Of a stretch of DNA of 64,000 bases, positions 1 through 11,600 are shown one piece after another (positions within the stretch are counted from its first letter, which is position 1; each line of letters opens with the position of its first letter). Source of the stretch: Phallusia mammillata (Eukaryota; Chordata; Ascidiacea; Phlebobranchia; Ascidiidae); NCBI GenBank assembly GCA_003260075.1, contig QLIY01000687.1, positions 25,349-89,348 of the forward strand, written 5' to 3'. The notes below the pieces were generated by a model. That model saw nothing but the letters and a program-made list of their open reading frames with translations. It did no database searches and was not told the DNA's origin. The translations under genes and the position numbers were made by a program.

Positions 1-698
1 TTCCACATGGGCACAGAAGATATCTGAAAAACAATGCGTTTCAAAAGTTGTGGTTAAAATCAAACATCAACTTCTTACTTGGAATCCAAACTAAATAACG
101 GTTTATGTTTTACAATGCTTGATCCACCACTTTCTACTGTAACCATATCATCTGTATCTGTTTTCATTTTGCTTTCTGCTTATTCTTGGAGTTCGCCAAA
201 GACAGAAATACAAACCCACCATGAAAGTCAAAAACAAACGCACGTGGTAAAAAATATTTCGGGACTTTTTGCTCCTTTTATATTTCTATAGTTGAGATTT
301 TTAAACCAATTTGCATTAAAAACTGTTGACATACGCAAACTATTTCTAGTTTTATTTATTTTACAGTAAACGTATACAAGCTAATCTTGACTGTGCGTAA
401 TCGTAGGACCACAAATTCCAAAAGGCAACGGTCGTAAAATTAAATTTATTTTTAATTGCTTCCTTCAAAGTGTTATTTTCTTGTACGATACGCATGATTG
501 CATTCACGCTCACATGGTTTATTCATATTAGTATTCTATGGTTTATTCACGTTGTTATTTGCTATTTGCTGCTTGAAGCTGCGATTTGTAAACTTTTGGC
601 TTGCATCAGATTTTTCTCTTCATGTATAGGAGTTGACAATTGACGTATACCCTTGGTTTGGTTCGAAGTATATTTAATTGACACGGCTTTTTTCTGCC
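1..698. other. Upstream flank of WDR12, no gene recognised
   Basis: AT-rich sequence with only short open frames that carry no recognisable protein signature. It should contain the WDR12 promoter, but I see no convincing TATA box or other motif. Confidence 0.5.
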
Positions 699-3600
699 AT
701 GGCACAAATTCAAGTGAAATTTTTCACGCAGCAAAAGAAGTGAGTTTTTGATTACAAACGACTTTTTAGAAGTTGCATGTAAAACGTTTACATATTTATA
801 GATATGAAGTCAGTGAAGCTCCATTTTCTGTGCTGGGTTCAGTATCTGGAAGCGATTTGTGTGATTTAATAAACAAATTGAGACTTGAACAGGTAAAGCT
901 TAAATTGAATGTGTATATAAATTCAATATTTTTATGATGTTTTTATGTATATATCTGTAATCCAATTTCCTTTATATACTATAAAAATTTGTCAAATTTG
1001 TTTATGTTAAAAATCTGTTGAACATTTTGATTACAGGACGATGAATCAGAAAAGAAATCTTTTGATTTTATTGTTAATGGAGAGTTTCTGAGATCTTCCC
1101 TTTTGCAACATATAGAGGAAAAGGGCCTTTCTGTTGTAAGTAACCCCTTTATCTTTTTTGCTTCTCCATTTTCTTACATGTTATTTTCTTATTTGAAGGA
1201 ATCTGTTCTCCCAGTTGAATATTTTGAGGCCAAAGAATCCCCTGAGCTGAAGTCAACATTGTCAGAAAATGATTGGATAAGTGGAATACAACTAAACAAA
1301 CAACATATTTTAACAGGTTTGTATTGAAATAAGTTTACCATTTGGAGGCTGTGTGGCATTTATATAAAAAGTAACTTTTGCTTTTGTAGACAAAACTAAA
1401 ATGCTCAAAAAAATATTCCAACAGATGAATAATTAACCAAACACAACAAACTACTTTTACATCATATTCTAAAAAATATTACTGTTTCTACTGCCAGCTA
1501 ACATAATGCATTTTTTTAGGAACATATGACTGTAGTGTGAACATATGGTGCAGAAACTCTGAAACAAAATTGGCAACAGGATTAGCTCATACAGAACCAA
1601 TAAAATGTATTGCTTGGATTCCTTCTTTTGGTGGTATGCACATTTTTGCTTCTGTTTTAGTTAGGATTCCAGAAAGTGTGGTTAAATTCTTCTTCCTGGC
1701 TTTTAGGTTTTGCTGAACAAATTTTATTATGCAACTTATGTAATTTTTCAACAAAGGTATGATTGCAAAATATTACAACTGTTTTATGTATTTTCTTTTG
1801 GTCAAATTATGTACACAGTGGAAAGAAATGTTTGCATAAATAACTATTTGGTTATTTAATAATAAAATTGAATTTTTAAAATTTGTATTTTTAATGTTCA
1901 TTTTTTTTATAGCAGTTAGTAATTTGTCATTGATGATGTTTTCAAAGGAGAGAATGATTCGAATGAAAAACTTGCAAGCACATCTCAAGATCAAAAGATT
2001 GTATTGTGGGATTTTGACAAGGAAAAAAACTCCCTGAGACCAAAATTTTCTTGCAAAGGGCATTCTCGAAGTGTAGAGTCTATTGCTGTCAACTCAAAAC
2101 ACGAAACAGTAAGTCAGTAACAGTGCCTGATCGATTAGTTGGTAAAAAAGCATTGTTTAGTATACTTCAGCACAAAGTTGTTGCTTTCTGTAGCTTTCAT
2201 GATCATGGATGCTTGAATGTTGCCATTACGGAAATTGAATGTACTTAGTTAACTTATGTGAAGTTTTTTGAGTAAAATAAAGTGCATAATTTTATATTTG
2301 TAGTTTGCATCAGGCTCATGGGATTGTACGATAAAACTTTGGTCGGCATCTTATGTACCAGAAAAAGGTGGACTAGAAGATGAACAGATTTCTTCTGCAA
2401 GCAAAAAGAAACGTGCAAAGTTAGAACAAACTGGAATATCCAGGGTAATTCCTTGTCAAACTTACATGTTTGTTTTTGTAAACACGCTATTGCAATGATG
2501 CCAGTGTCATCTTCTGTTTTATGCATTTTTTGTGTGTTTGTAGTCATGCCATAGATTTGTTTTTGAAAGGCCGTTTGCAAGTAAGATAGGTGTCTTTTAA
2601 GTACAATACATAACTAAAGCTCTTCAAAAAAACCCAAACTGATGGGCCCTATCTCACATTAAATTTTTTAACAGTAGTGCTTATTTTAGTAGTTTGCATC
2701 TAGACATCTCCCCATTGGTATGAAGGTATTTTAAAAATAGATTATTGAAAGTCTGTTTTGCATTTGTTTTCATAAAATAGTCCCTCATATGAATCTGTCT
2801 GCTTTCTAATTGCAGTTAAAATCAGCTCAGTATATGATAGGTTGCTACTACCTGGTCTAATATGTCTAGGTGTGAATTAGTTTGCATTCAAATACATGCA
2901 TGTCCTATTTTTGTTTGTAGGTTCCCCAAATGACAGTTGCTGGCCACACTGAGGTTGTGTCTGGTTTAGTTTGGGTTGACAACAATCAGCTGTGCAGTGG
3001 CTCATGGGATCATACACTGAGATTGTGGGACATGTCAGAAGGAAAAGAAACATCACAACTGGTAAGTTCCAAATGAAAAAAAAGTTTACGACATAGAAAC
3101 TGTTGGTGGTTTCTCGCCTCTGTTAGCAAACCAAAATTATATGCTGCTGATAATTCTGGGTAAATGCATTCTTTTCATTAAAAAATTTGGGTTAGTTACA
3201 TATAAATCCCAAGTTGTAGAGTCTGTGTTTAGTGTAAAACATATGTTGTCAATAAAAGATGCATAATCTGTTTAATTCTAAAAAACAAAAACTTTTTTAC
3301 ATTGCAAATTTTCTAAAGTGTTAATATCGTGTATGTTTATGCCTTGTTCAGTGTTTTGTTTATTTAAAAATAACTGTTCTTGATTTTGAATGTTTTTTCA
3401 GCGAGGTACCAAGGCGATTTTATCAGTGGATTATTCAAAACTGAACCAAACCTTAGTAACTGGAAACACTGACAGACATGTGAGATTGTGGGACCCAAGA
3501 AGTACAGGTAAGACTGTTGTTGCTTAAAATACATACGCTCAGTGATTGTTATATATGAGTCGGTAAAGGCGGTCAACTTTTACAAACAACCTAACAGTCA

Positions 3601-4791
3601 TAATAAAGCCATGTGCATGATTGTCTTGTCTATTGTGGTCATAAATATTTTGAAGAAACAAAAACTGCCATTAGGCTTGCTTTAAATCAAGCCTTTTAAA
3701 AAACCAAACTGCCATTAGGTTGCCTTGAATCAAGCCTTTTAAAAAACCCTCCTAGTGTCAATGGGTGTTAAATGTGTAAAAATGGATAATAATTAACTTT
3801 TCAACATGTAAAGAAAATGACAAGTACTTCGGTACGGGGGGGGGGGGAAGAAACAAAAACTGCCATTAGGCTTGCTTTAAGCAGTGTTGCCTTGAATCAA
3901 GCCTTTTGAAAAACCCTCCTAGTGTCAATAGGTGTTAACTGTGTAAAAAAGGACAATAATTAACTTTTCAACATGTAAAGAAAATGACAAGTACTTCGGT
4001 ACTGGTTTTGATCGACCCATTACAATTGTGTTTGTGATTTTTTTGTTACATAGGTTCTGTAGTGAAAAGCAACCTTACATCTCACCATGGTTGGGTGACT
4101 TGTGTAAAGTGGTGCAAAACAAACAGTAATCTGTTGGTCACTGGGTCATTGGATAATCTTGTAAAGATGTGGGATATCAGAAGGTAGGATTTGGGACAAA
4201 TGTTTCAGTGAATATTTTTGAAAAGTTTGACTTTGCTTTTGAGAAATATTTTCTGTTAATAATGGACGATTTTGTATTTGTCTGGGTGGGTTTTAGTAAT
4301 GATTGATTTTCTGCAGCACAAAAACACCCCTCTTCGATCTGACAGCACATACAGACAAAGTGATGTGTCTAGACTGGCACAAATCTGAAGTAAGTAAAAA
4401 CAAAATTTGGAATTTATTTTCAATTAATTGCAACCTCTTTATTTTTAAATAATTGGGGAAATAATTAAAACTCTAGCTACATAAAAAGACAACTGGAAAA
4501 AAGCATGTAGAAATTATGAAATAAGAGGCTTGTAGGAACCTAACTATTAACGGCCTAAATTAGGTCGCCCTAAGGTTGTTTTGAAGTAAGTATTCAAATT
4601 GTCTTCTTGTCCATATTGTGTGGATTCAACTGTTGTTTATATTATTCCTTGAAAATTTTCATCTACTAGTCAGTAAGTTGTTGGTTAAATTAACCTTTAT
4701 ACTTTTGCAGACAATTGCTAGTGGTGGAGCTGACAACAAAGTTTTTCTTTTTTCTGCTCACGATGGTTCGCTTCAGCAAACGTTATCATAA
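699..4791 (+). CDS. WDR12: Ribosome biogenesis protein WDR12 (12 exons, complete)
   Basis: Exons: 699-739, 802-892, 1037-1135, 1199-1316, 1520-1633, 1948-2108, 2304-2444, 2921-3061, 3402-3507, 4054-4183, 4317-4389, 4711-4791. They sum to 1296 bases (431 residues plus stop), close to the usual WDR12 length of about 423, with GT-AG borders and consistent phases. The start [11 protein letters not shown] and the next ~80 residues form the NLE/ubiquitin-like N-terminal domain. It is followed by WD repeats with blades such as [30 protein letters not shown] and [10 protein letters not shown], ending in [10 protein letters not shown]. In the known family WDR12 is the PeBoW complex subunit (with PES1 and BOP1) needed for 60S maturation in the nucleolus. 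A basic insert (SKKKRAK) between blades is the position of a lysine/arginine-rich loop in the human protein. Its intron 9 holds a duplicated segment around a poly-G run. I infer ordinary housekeeping function. Confidence 0.96.
3655..4003. repeat. Direct repeat split by poly-G, WDR12 intron 9
   Basis: About 155-180 bases before and after a run of 12 G (3836-3847) are near-identical. Both start with GAAACAAAAACTGCC and end with AAGTACTTCGGTAC, with scattered differences and one small internal duplication in the left copy. It lies wholly inside an intron. It resembles other homopolymer-bridged duplicates in this window and may be an assembly seam between two alleles. Confidence 0.85.
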
Positions 4792-4797
4792 AATAAA
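4792..4797 (+). terminator. Polyadenylation signal of WDR12
   Basis: AATAAA begins immediately after the TAA stop (4789-4791), followed within 30 bases by GT-rich sequence (TTTGTGAGTGTGTTG). If used, the 3' UTR is only about 15-30 bases. Confidence 0.65.
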
Positions 4798-5649
4798 CCT
4801 TGTTGTTTGTACATTTCAAGTTTGTGAGTGTGTTGCTATTTTTAACATTTTCTTTTTAAAATGAGTTTTTTTTTTTAAATCTTTAACAGCAAATGATCGT
4901 AAATTCATGTAACCACTTCAAAGTCACATAAGTTTTTTGTTGAGTTAAAATTATTTCGCCGGGCAAAATCGTAGCAGCACAATTGGGCTAAAATATTCAC
5001 CAGGCCGGAAATAGCTGCGCAACGTCCAGACGTTAAAAAGCGCGACAAAGTTGAGAGTACAATTGGTGGAGGGATGGTAGGGGGGGGGGGGCGCTGCAGC
5101 TACACCGTTACTCCGTTACTAAAAACGTTGTTCAACATCATACCGGCAACTTTTAAAGATCAGTTCATTGACACCACTTTAGTGAAAACCCACAGATTCA
5201 AGTGTTTTGCAACAAACGAATGACCAGGGTGTTCTTGCAATGCAAACCCCATCATATTTTTTGCAAAACCAAACATTAAAATGCACAACAAATGGCAATA
5301 ATGATGTAAACAATGTATATACTTGAATTTAGTTAGCCAAACAAAGTTCATAGCTTATGTTGCGTTCTTACATTTTTTCACAAATTGACGTATGTCTAAG
5401 GTTATTTTAAAATACTTAGTTACATTGAACTACATTATTTGTTAGTGACGTTGTATTTCGTTATACCACTGTAAAAAGAAGTTCATTTAAGTGGCCAATT
5501 GATACACTATACCCAGTTATCCTTCATAGGTATGACGTCACCCTTTTAATTCCTGCGAGGTGACGTATCTTAACAGGTGCTGGGGACGACGTATGACGAA
5601 AACGTACATTTCAAACGCAAAAACCTAACGGACAAATACAAAATTTTTA
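4798..5649. other. Intergenic gap between convergent genes
   Basis: Separates the 3' ends of WDR12 (+) and the C-type lectin gene (-). It contains a run of 12 G (5080-5091) without an obvious flanking duplication. Only short, featureless open frames are present. Confidence 0.5.
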
Positions 5650-8600
5650 TCAGTTGGCGACAGGGTATTGGCATATGTAACCATGCAAAGTATCGTAACA
5701 GCCAGTTTTTAGCCATTGCGTTGTTATTCCATTAACGGTAATGGATACACAGTTGCCATTGGTTCCAGTCAGTAATGTACTGTTCACAGCGGTGTGATCC
5801 TGGTATTGAAATCCTTCGCTTGGATTGCTCCGAAACCCGTCGACCCAGTATTGACCAACTGGAAGCCGCTTGCCGAGAATTGCCTGAAATGGTTTTGATG
5901 CTTTGATTGTTACTATGCGTTTAAAGTGTTTCTTTTAAGTGAAGAAAATTTACAACAAGTTTTGTGCGTTCACTTAAACTACAGATCCACATGTTAAATG
6001 TGTCAAATTTGTAGGGAAGTTTACTTTTTACCTGTATGTCGGATTGTCGAAAAGATGCCAGTTTTGCTCCATTCTTTAGTCTCCAGCATTCCACCATACT
6101 GGCGGAGCTTACTAAACCGCTCGTAACAGTTTGGACAATGTAACAGGAATTATTGGACCTGATATGCCCTGATGCACAACCTGGTGTAATTTTGTAATAT
6201 TAGTTAAAGGAATAAAGCATGTCTAGTCATTTTTTTACAATTTTTTCGTGTTAATCCTTACCATTATTTAACCTACTACTGGAACGTCTTCGACGCTTTT
6301 ACGCATAAAATTTTTGTTTAAAAAGAAAAAAATAGTCGATTGTGCTGGTTTGTACAAGGGCCAACTGCAAGTTATTTTGCTTCAAAGTTGAAAAAAACAG
6401 GACTAAATTCAATTACAGTTTATGTAAAAAAAGTTGTGTGTATTCAACATTTTTTGTGTTGAAAACCTACCGTTATAACCGGTAGTTGGAGTGGTGGCGA
6501 CCGATGAAATGCGTGGCATCCAAATTTCGTGCATGGTTTGCATAATTTCTCTTTGTCCAGACTAAAAAAGTTGAACTACTGATTATGTTGATCGACAAAC
6601 TGGTATAACTATTGCAAATAAATTTGTGTGAAAAGACCAGGTTGATGTTTTAGTGCAAGAAACCAGCAATATTCCAAACATCTAAACCAGGGGTGCCCAC
6701 TTCGTCGATCGCGATCGACTGGTCGATCTCGAATTGATCTCAAGTCGATCGCGGGGGTTGCAGAAAATTATTTAAAATAGTTGCTTTGTAACGCGTTGCT
6801 GTACATAGATGACTTTATTGTGTGAATTGATCATAAGGATATGTTAATAAGATTATAAGTGGGCGCTTTGTTACGTTGCAAAAGTAATAGTTGCAGTAGT
6901 AATTGTTAGGCTACTTTGTTCTGGTACTTGCTATGCCTTTGCTAATTTGTATTGGAATGGTAGATCTCGAGAGTTGGACTACCTCAAAAGTCGATCTTGA
7001 GTCAAAAAAGGTTGGGCACCCCTGATCTAAACGTTTGTAGAACAAAATTTTATCATTTACCCTGATGGTGGGTGCATGCAGCTGACTGAAAGCTACAAGA
7101 TACTGGGTTCTAAAGTCACTAACCCTCAGCAGTGTTTTTAAGCAAGAACGATATTGTTGCTGGCCAAGGAAATCAGAGAAATTATTACAGAAACATTTGC
7201 AAATTATAAACTTAGTTTGAAACTTCCCTGGTATAGAGTTAACATCCTTTACTTAAAAGCAGGGGTCAAATTTTATACCTGTGTAGCCTGTAGCTGTTTT
7301 CTAAGACTTTTCACGTCAATTGCAAGATCAGAACTGGTCTCGTTGATCTTTTCATCGCAATAGACTTGTGTGGTGCCGATGCTATTGATTTTTATGACTT
7401 GAAACAAGAGTTATGTCAATGCAATTCTTTACTTGCCACGCATTAAAGGGAAGTGAATTTAACAATAATTTGGAAAACTGATAATTGCGTGACGGGGTCA
7501 GTGAAAGACCAAACATTAGCCATCGAGTCAGTGACCCGTTGTTGTCGATTTAAGAAAAAAATATTTTTGTCCCTCAGACAAACATAAATTTGCTAAATAC
7601 CCCTCCAAATCCCTTATAGCTCGTGCGGAAATATTAATCATTTGAATCATGGACAGCTAAATTGTGAACGTCATATAGTATAAATGTAACTAAATTATGT
7701 CAAATCTTGAATATCAGCTTTACTAAAAAGACGGAAACGTGATTCAAATCAAACAATCTGCACACTGTGTTATGTCCAGTGCATTTTCTGCCGCAAATAT
7801 ATAGCAAAGTTAAAATGTTGTAAACTGTCAATTATTCGACATGATGTGTATGCTACGTTTGAAAAGTGACCGACGGCATTCAACATGTCCTAAACTACTC
7901 TTTACGTGTTTTGATTAACAGCTTATAGCGATGTTCAGTTGGTAAAAACCAAGGCCCCTGTCATGGGTTCGAACTAGGGATGGCCCGATAGTACTGTATC
8001 GGCGCCGATACCCGATGCGGGGGGGGGGTTAGTCCGATACTTTAGCGGTATCGGTACAAGTACCGATACTGTTTTTGAGACTTTATCATGTGTAAAATTG
8101 AAAATGAAAGGAGGCAAAAAATCGGCTGTGATAACATATTTATGGGACTACAACTAAAAAACGCGTTCGTTTTGGATTTAATGAAATAAGATGACCTAAA
8201 TCGCTACAGCGACTTAATGCCGCAACACGTTTTTTAGGCCCGCGTTAATTGCGAGCGAGCGTCACAACACACAAAGTTCATTGTAGACGTTTGTAAGCAT
8301 AAGTTTCGAAACGGCGGGTGTTTAATTTGTATGGCCAAGTGTATTTAGACATTCCTAGTGTTATCAGTGACAAGTTATTTTCTATGCCGTTAGGTGAACT
8401 TGTAAAAAAAAGTGCTGTGTGGGATCATTTTATGAAGTGCGAAACTGATTTGTCTAAAATAAATGCACATGCAATCATTGTGGTGCAATTCTTGCCCCTG
8501 GTGGTATTAGTTCTAGGTCATGGTTAGGGATGTTCAAAGTAGAATAACTGGGTATTCTAGAATCATTGTTTCGAATCTAGAATATCGAATCCAATTCATA

Positions 8601-11600
8601 TGTTATTTTTAACTGTGTAGTCATTAATCTTGACAATAACGAAAGTAGACCATTTTCACACATTATAAAGCTTAACCAAAACAAAGAANTCCAATTCTTA
8701 TGTCATTTTTAACTGTGTAGTCATTAACCTTGACAATAACGAAAGTAGACCATTTTCACACATTACAAAGCTTAACCAAAACAAAGAAAATTACTGGGAA
8801 AAAACTTAGCACAACTACATTGAAACTAAATACCCAAAAATCCACAAAGACAGAGAATTAGTAAAAAAACTTTGATGATAATAATTTCATTTAGTGGTTT
8901 TTATTGCCTTCAGTAGTAGTAACCATGTTGTGAGCATGCTGAGGTAATTAGATTTGTCTGGTTGTAAAGCACTGACATAGACTTCCTAGTGTACAGATAT
9001 ANACAATAACGCCGGTAAGACGTTGCAAACAAAGATCAGATGCGTAACAACAAGTGCACCAATCGTTAGTTATGCCTCCAATGCACCACCGTCGTTAGGG
9101 CATCGTTAGCTCGCCAGCTGATTTGCCAAAGAGTCTTTACCAGACCTGGGCATTTTACGGCCTTAAGTGATTTATTAGACTGAGTGTGTTGTTAAATTAA
9201 CTGTGATGGGAAAACACATTGCAGATACATCAGTTTGAAAATGTTTTTGCTTGTTTGAAAAGTATCGGGTATCGGTATCGGATCGCAGTACTTTTGGGGT
9301 AAAATATCGGGTATCGGTATCGGTTCAAAATATTGGTATCGGGCCAACCCTAGTTCGAACCCCATTACACGCTATATTTTTCCAGCCTGTGTGTTGTTAC
9401 TTAATTGGGTACAACGCCATTTACAGGCTGATGCTACGACTTATTTCAATGAATCAAATCTACACAATAAACCAATATCTGTTGCCATTGTTATTTAACA
9501 CACCAAATGAGCGAACAAAGTAACTTACCTAGGTACACAACAACACAAACGAGTGTAACGAATCCCACAGTAAGTCCGATCAGATACATTTTGATGCAGA
9601 AGGACGGACCTTCTCGTGTCTTCACTTCTATAAAATGAATGCAATTAACGAAATATGGTTTTATTTTGGGTGTTTTTAATTTTATCGACAAAATTATAAA
9701 TCAATCATCATTCTCTCGACAACCTCATTTTCTCTTGAAAATCTCCAGAAATATATTGATTTTATAAAAACCTGTACACTAAAGCAGGGGTCGGCAACCG
9801 TTTTTTGCACTGCGGACCGATTTGAAACTGAGATTAAATCACGGACTGACCTTTAAAACTACAAATATTCAGCAATAAAATGCAAAAATTATTTTGTCAT
9901 CCCGGATGCACGGAAAAAACATTTTAAAGCATCTACCCTAAAACACGGCCCGGTAAGAGACTCCTCGCGGATCGGCGGTTGCCGACCACTGGACTGGAGC
10001 AATATTTTTTATTTTTGTGGCGCAATGAGTAACATGTTAGACTAAACTTACTTTTGAATTTAAATTAATGCAACTATCACCGTAGTGTTTTGTTACAAAT
10101 GAATTTACAGAGGGTATTGGCAAATGTCAGATCGTTGCTGGCAGAAAAGTATTTTACTTTTAACCTGGCATGAAAACCACCTACAATTTGTTTTAGTATA
10201 TTCCAGTGCAGTGGTCTTCAACCTGTGGGTCGCGACCCCAAGTGGGGTCGCTATAAATTTAATTGATTGGCGTTTAAATTTATTACCAAAAATTGATACG
10301 TTTTTGTTCTAGTTCGCAACCTTTGCTAATGTTTTGCAGTACAGCTTGGTACCTCGTGTCACAATCTAAACATTGTGATGCGATAATCAATATAAAACAC
10401 AAGTTGTCCAACCTATTGTTACGCGATAGAGCCCCATGGATGACATATTGTGTCTAAAATAATACAGCGGGTTCAGAGAAAAATACATAAATTTACTTAT
10501 TTCTGCCCACTGGCGAGCTTTAACGCGAATTAGGTTGGCCAAATTAAATAAAACTTGTGGGTCCTATCATTTGAGCGTAATACTGCGCGCTGAAAGCTAA
10601 TATTTAAAGTCTAATTGAAAATTAGGCGGACATATTTACATGAAAATAAACCATATATGCACCGTCGTCTCTATTAGCAACCCCGTAAGACCTGTGGCCC
10701 CTACTAAAAATGCAAGTAGCAAACTTAAATAAATTGAAAAGTCCATGATCTATTTGGATGATTTTTTTTGCTAAAAATAAACCTCAATATGGAAAAATAG
10801 TGTAAGAAATAGTAGACTAGGAACTTGAATCATTTGCAATACACACTTAATTCTGAGCATTATACAAGAAAATGGCTCACTGACTTTTGGTGGATGTTTA
10901 TAGTGAGCCTACACCCATGACCCCTGAATACAGTTCGTGGCCCCCTGGGGGTCATGGACCCTGGTTGAGAAGCACTGGTCTATTCATTCTACTTCCTCGA
11001 TGCGATCAAAGTGCAACAAAGGTTGTTTTGCACTATCTGAGTGGGTCTGCACAAAAACTGCCATAAACAACATAACATAATTAGACTGGGTCAAATTTCA
11101 ATAAGTTTTTTGAAAAAATGAAAGTTTTGTCTCCCTTGTTTTGAATGTAAAATATTTTGGAGTGGAGCTTCTCAATGGAAGGTTAAATTATTTATACAAA
11201 ACACCTGGGACAGTTAATTGATTTAAAATTTTCGGTTACTAAAATCGAGACTGGCAAAGCACTACAGTAGGCTACTATTGTGCAGTGTTCCTTAAACATC
11301 TATGGATCGCTGAAAATTATGTGGGGTTGTCTGTTTTGTAACAAGGGCATCTACTTTGTATCTTTGCCTTGTTAGCTTTATTATTTTCCACTGCTATATA
11401 CTGTTGCGATGATTTCACAACGCTTGGTTTTCACGTGCATTAACTCTTCAGTGCAGATTTTATGACGTCACAAGTGGTCTCGTTGACAATCGGCTTAAGT
11501 AGGGTCAAATCGGAACAATTGGTCAAAAGACTAGTTTGCAACAGATGAAAATGCAAATCCATGGGTCGCGGAAAATCACAAAATATAACTTTTAAAATAC

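Larger units (their letters stand above)
7975..9352. mobile_element. hAT DNA transposon remnant with 8-bp TSD GTTCGAAC
   Basis: The left end TAGGGATGGCCCGAT and the inverted right end TAGGGTTGGCCCGAT match at 14 of 15 positions and are flanked by identical 8-base repeats GTTCGAAC (7967-7974 and 9353-9360). Subterminal repeats of a TATCGG type occur on both sides. The 1.38-kb interior includes a broken BED-type zinc finger (8318-8527), a duplicated segment with n at 8689, a second n at 9002 and a run of 10 G (8019-8028). It lies in lectin intron 4. Confidence 0.85.
7921..9420 (+). repeat. tRNA-like (SINE or tRNA pseudogene) unit split by a hAT insertion
   Basis: The left part (7921-7974) has an A-box-like GTTCAGTTGGTA and ends in GGGTTCGAAC. 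The right part resumes at 9353 with GTTCGAACCCCATTACACGC. Joined across the transposon, the sequence contains a good B box (GGTTCGAACCCC) at tRNA-like spacing from the A box. This suggests a tRNA-derived SINE head or decayed tRNA. The boundary of the right part is not defined by sequence alone. Confidence 0.5.

Noticed and set aside
7065-7125. Possible extra stalk exon of the lectin gene (reads FRTQYLVAFSQLHAPT)
   Set aside because: A donor-like site is present, but no acceptor gives a matching phase, and the gene model is in frame without it.
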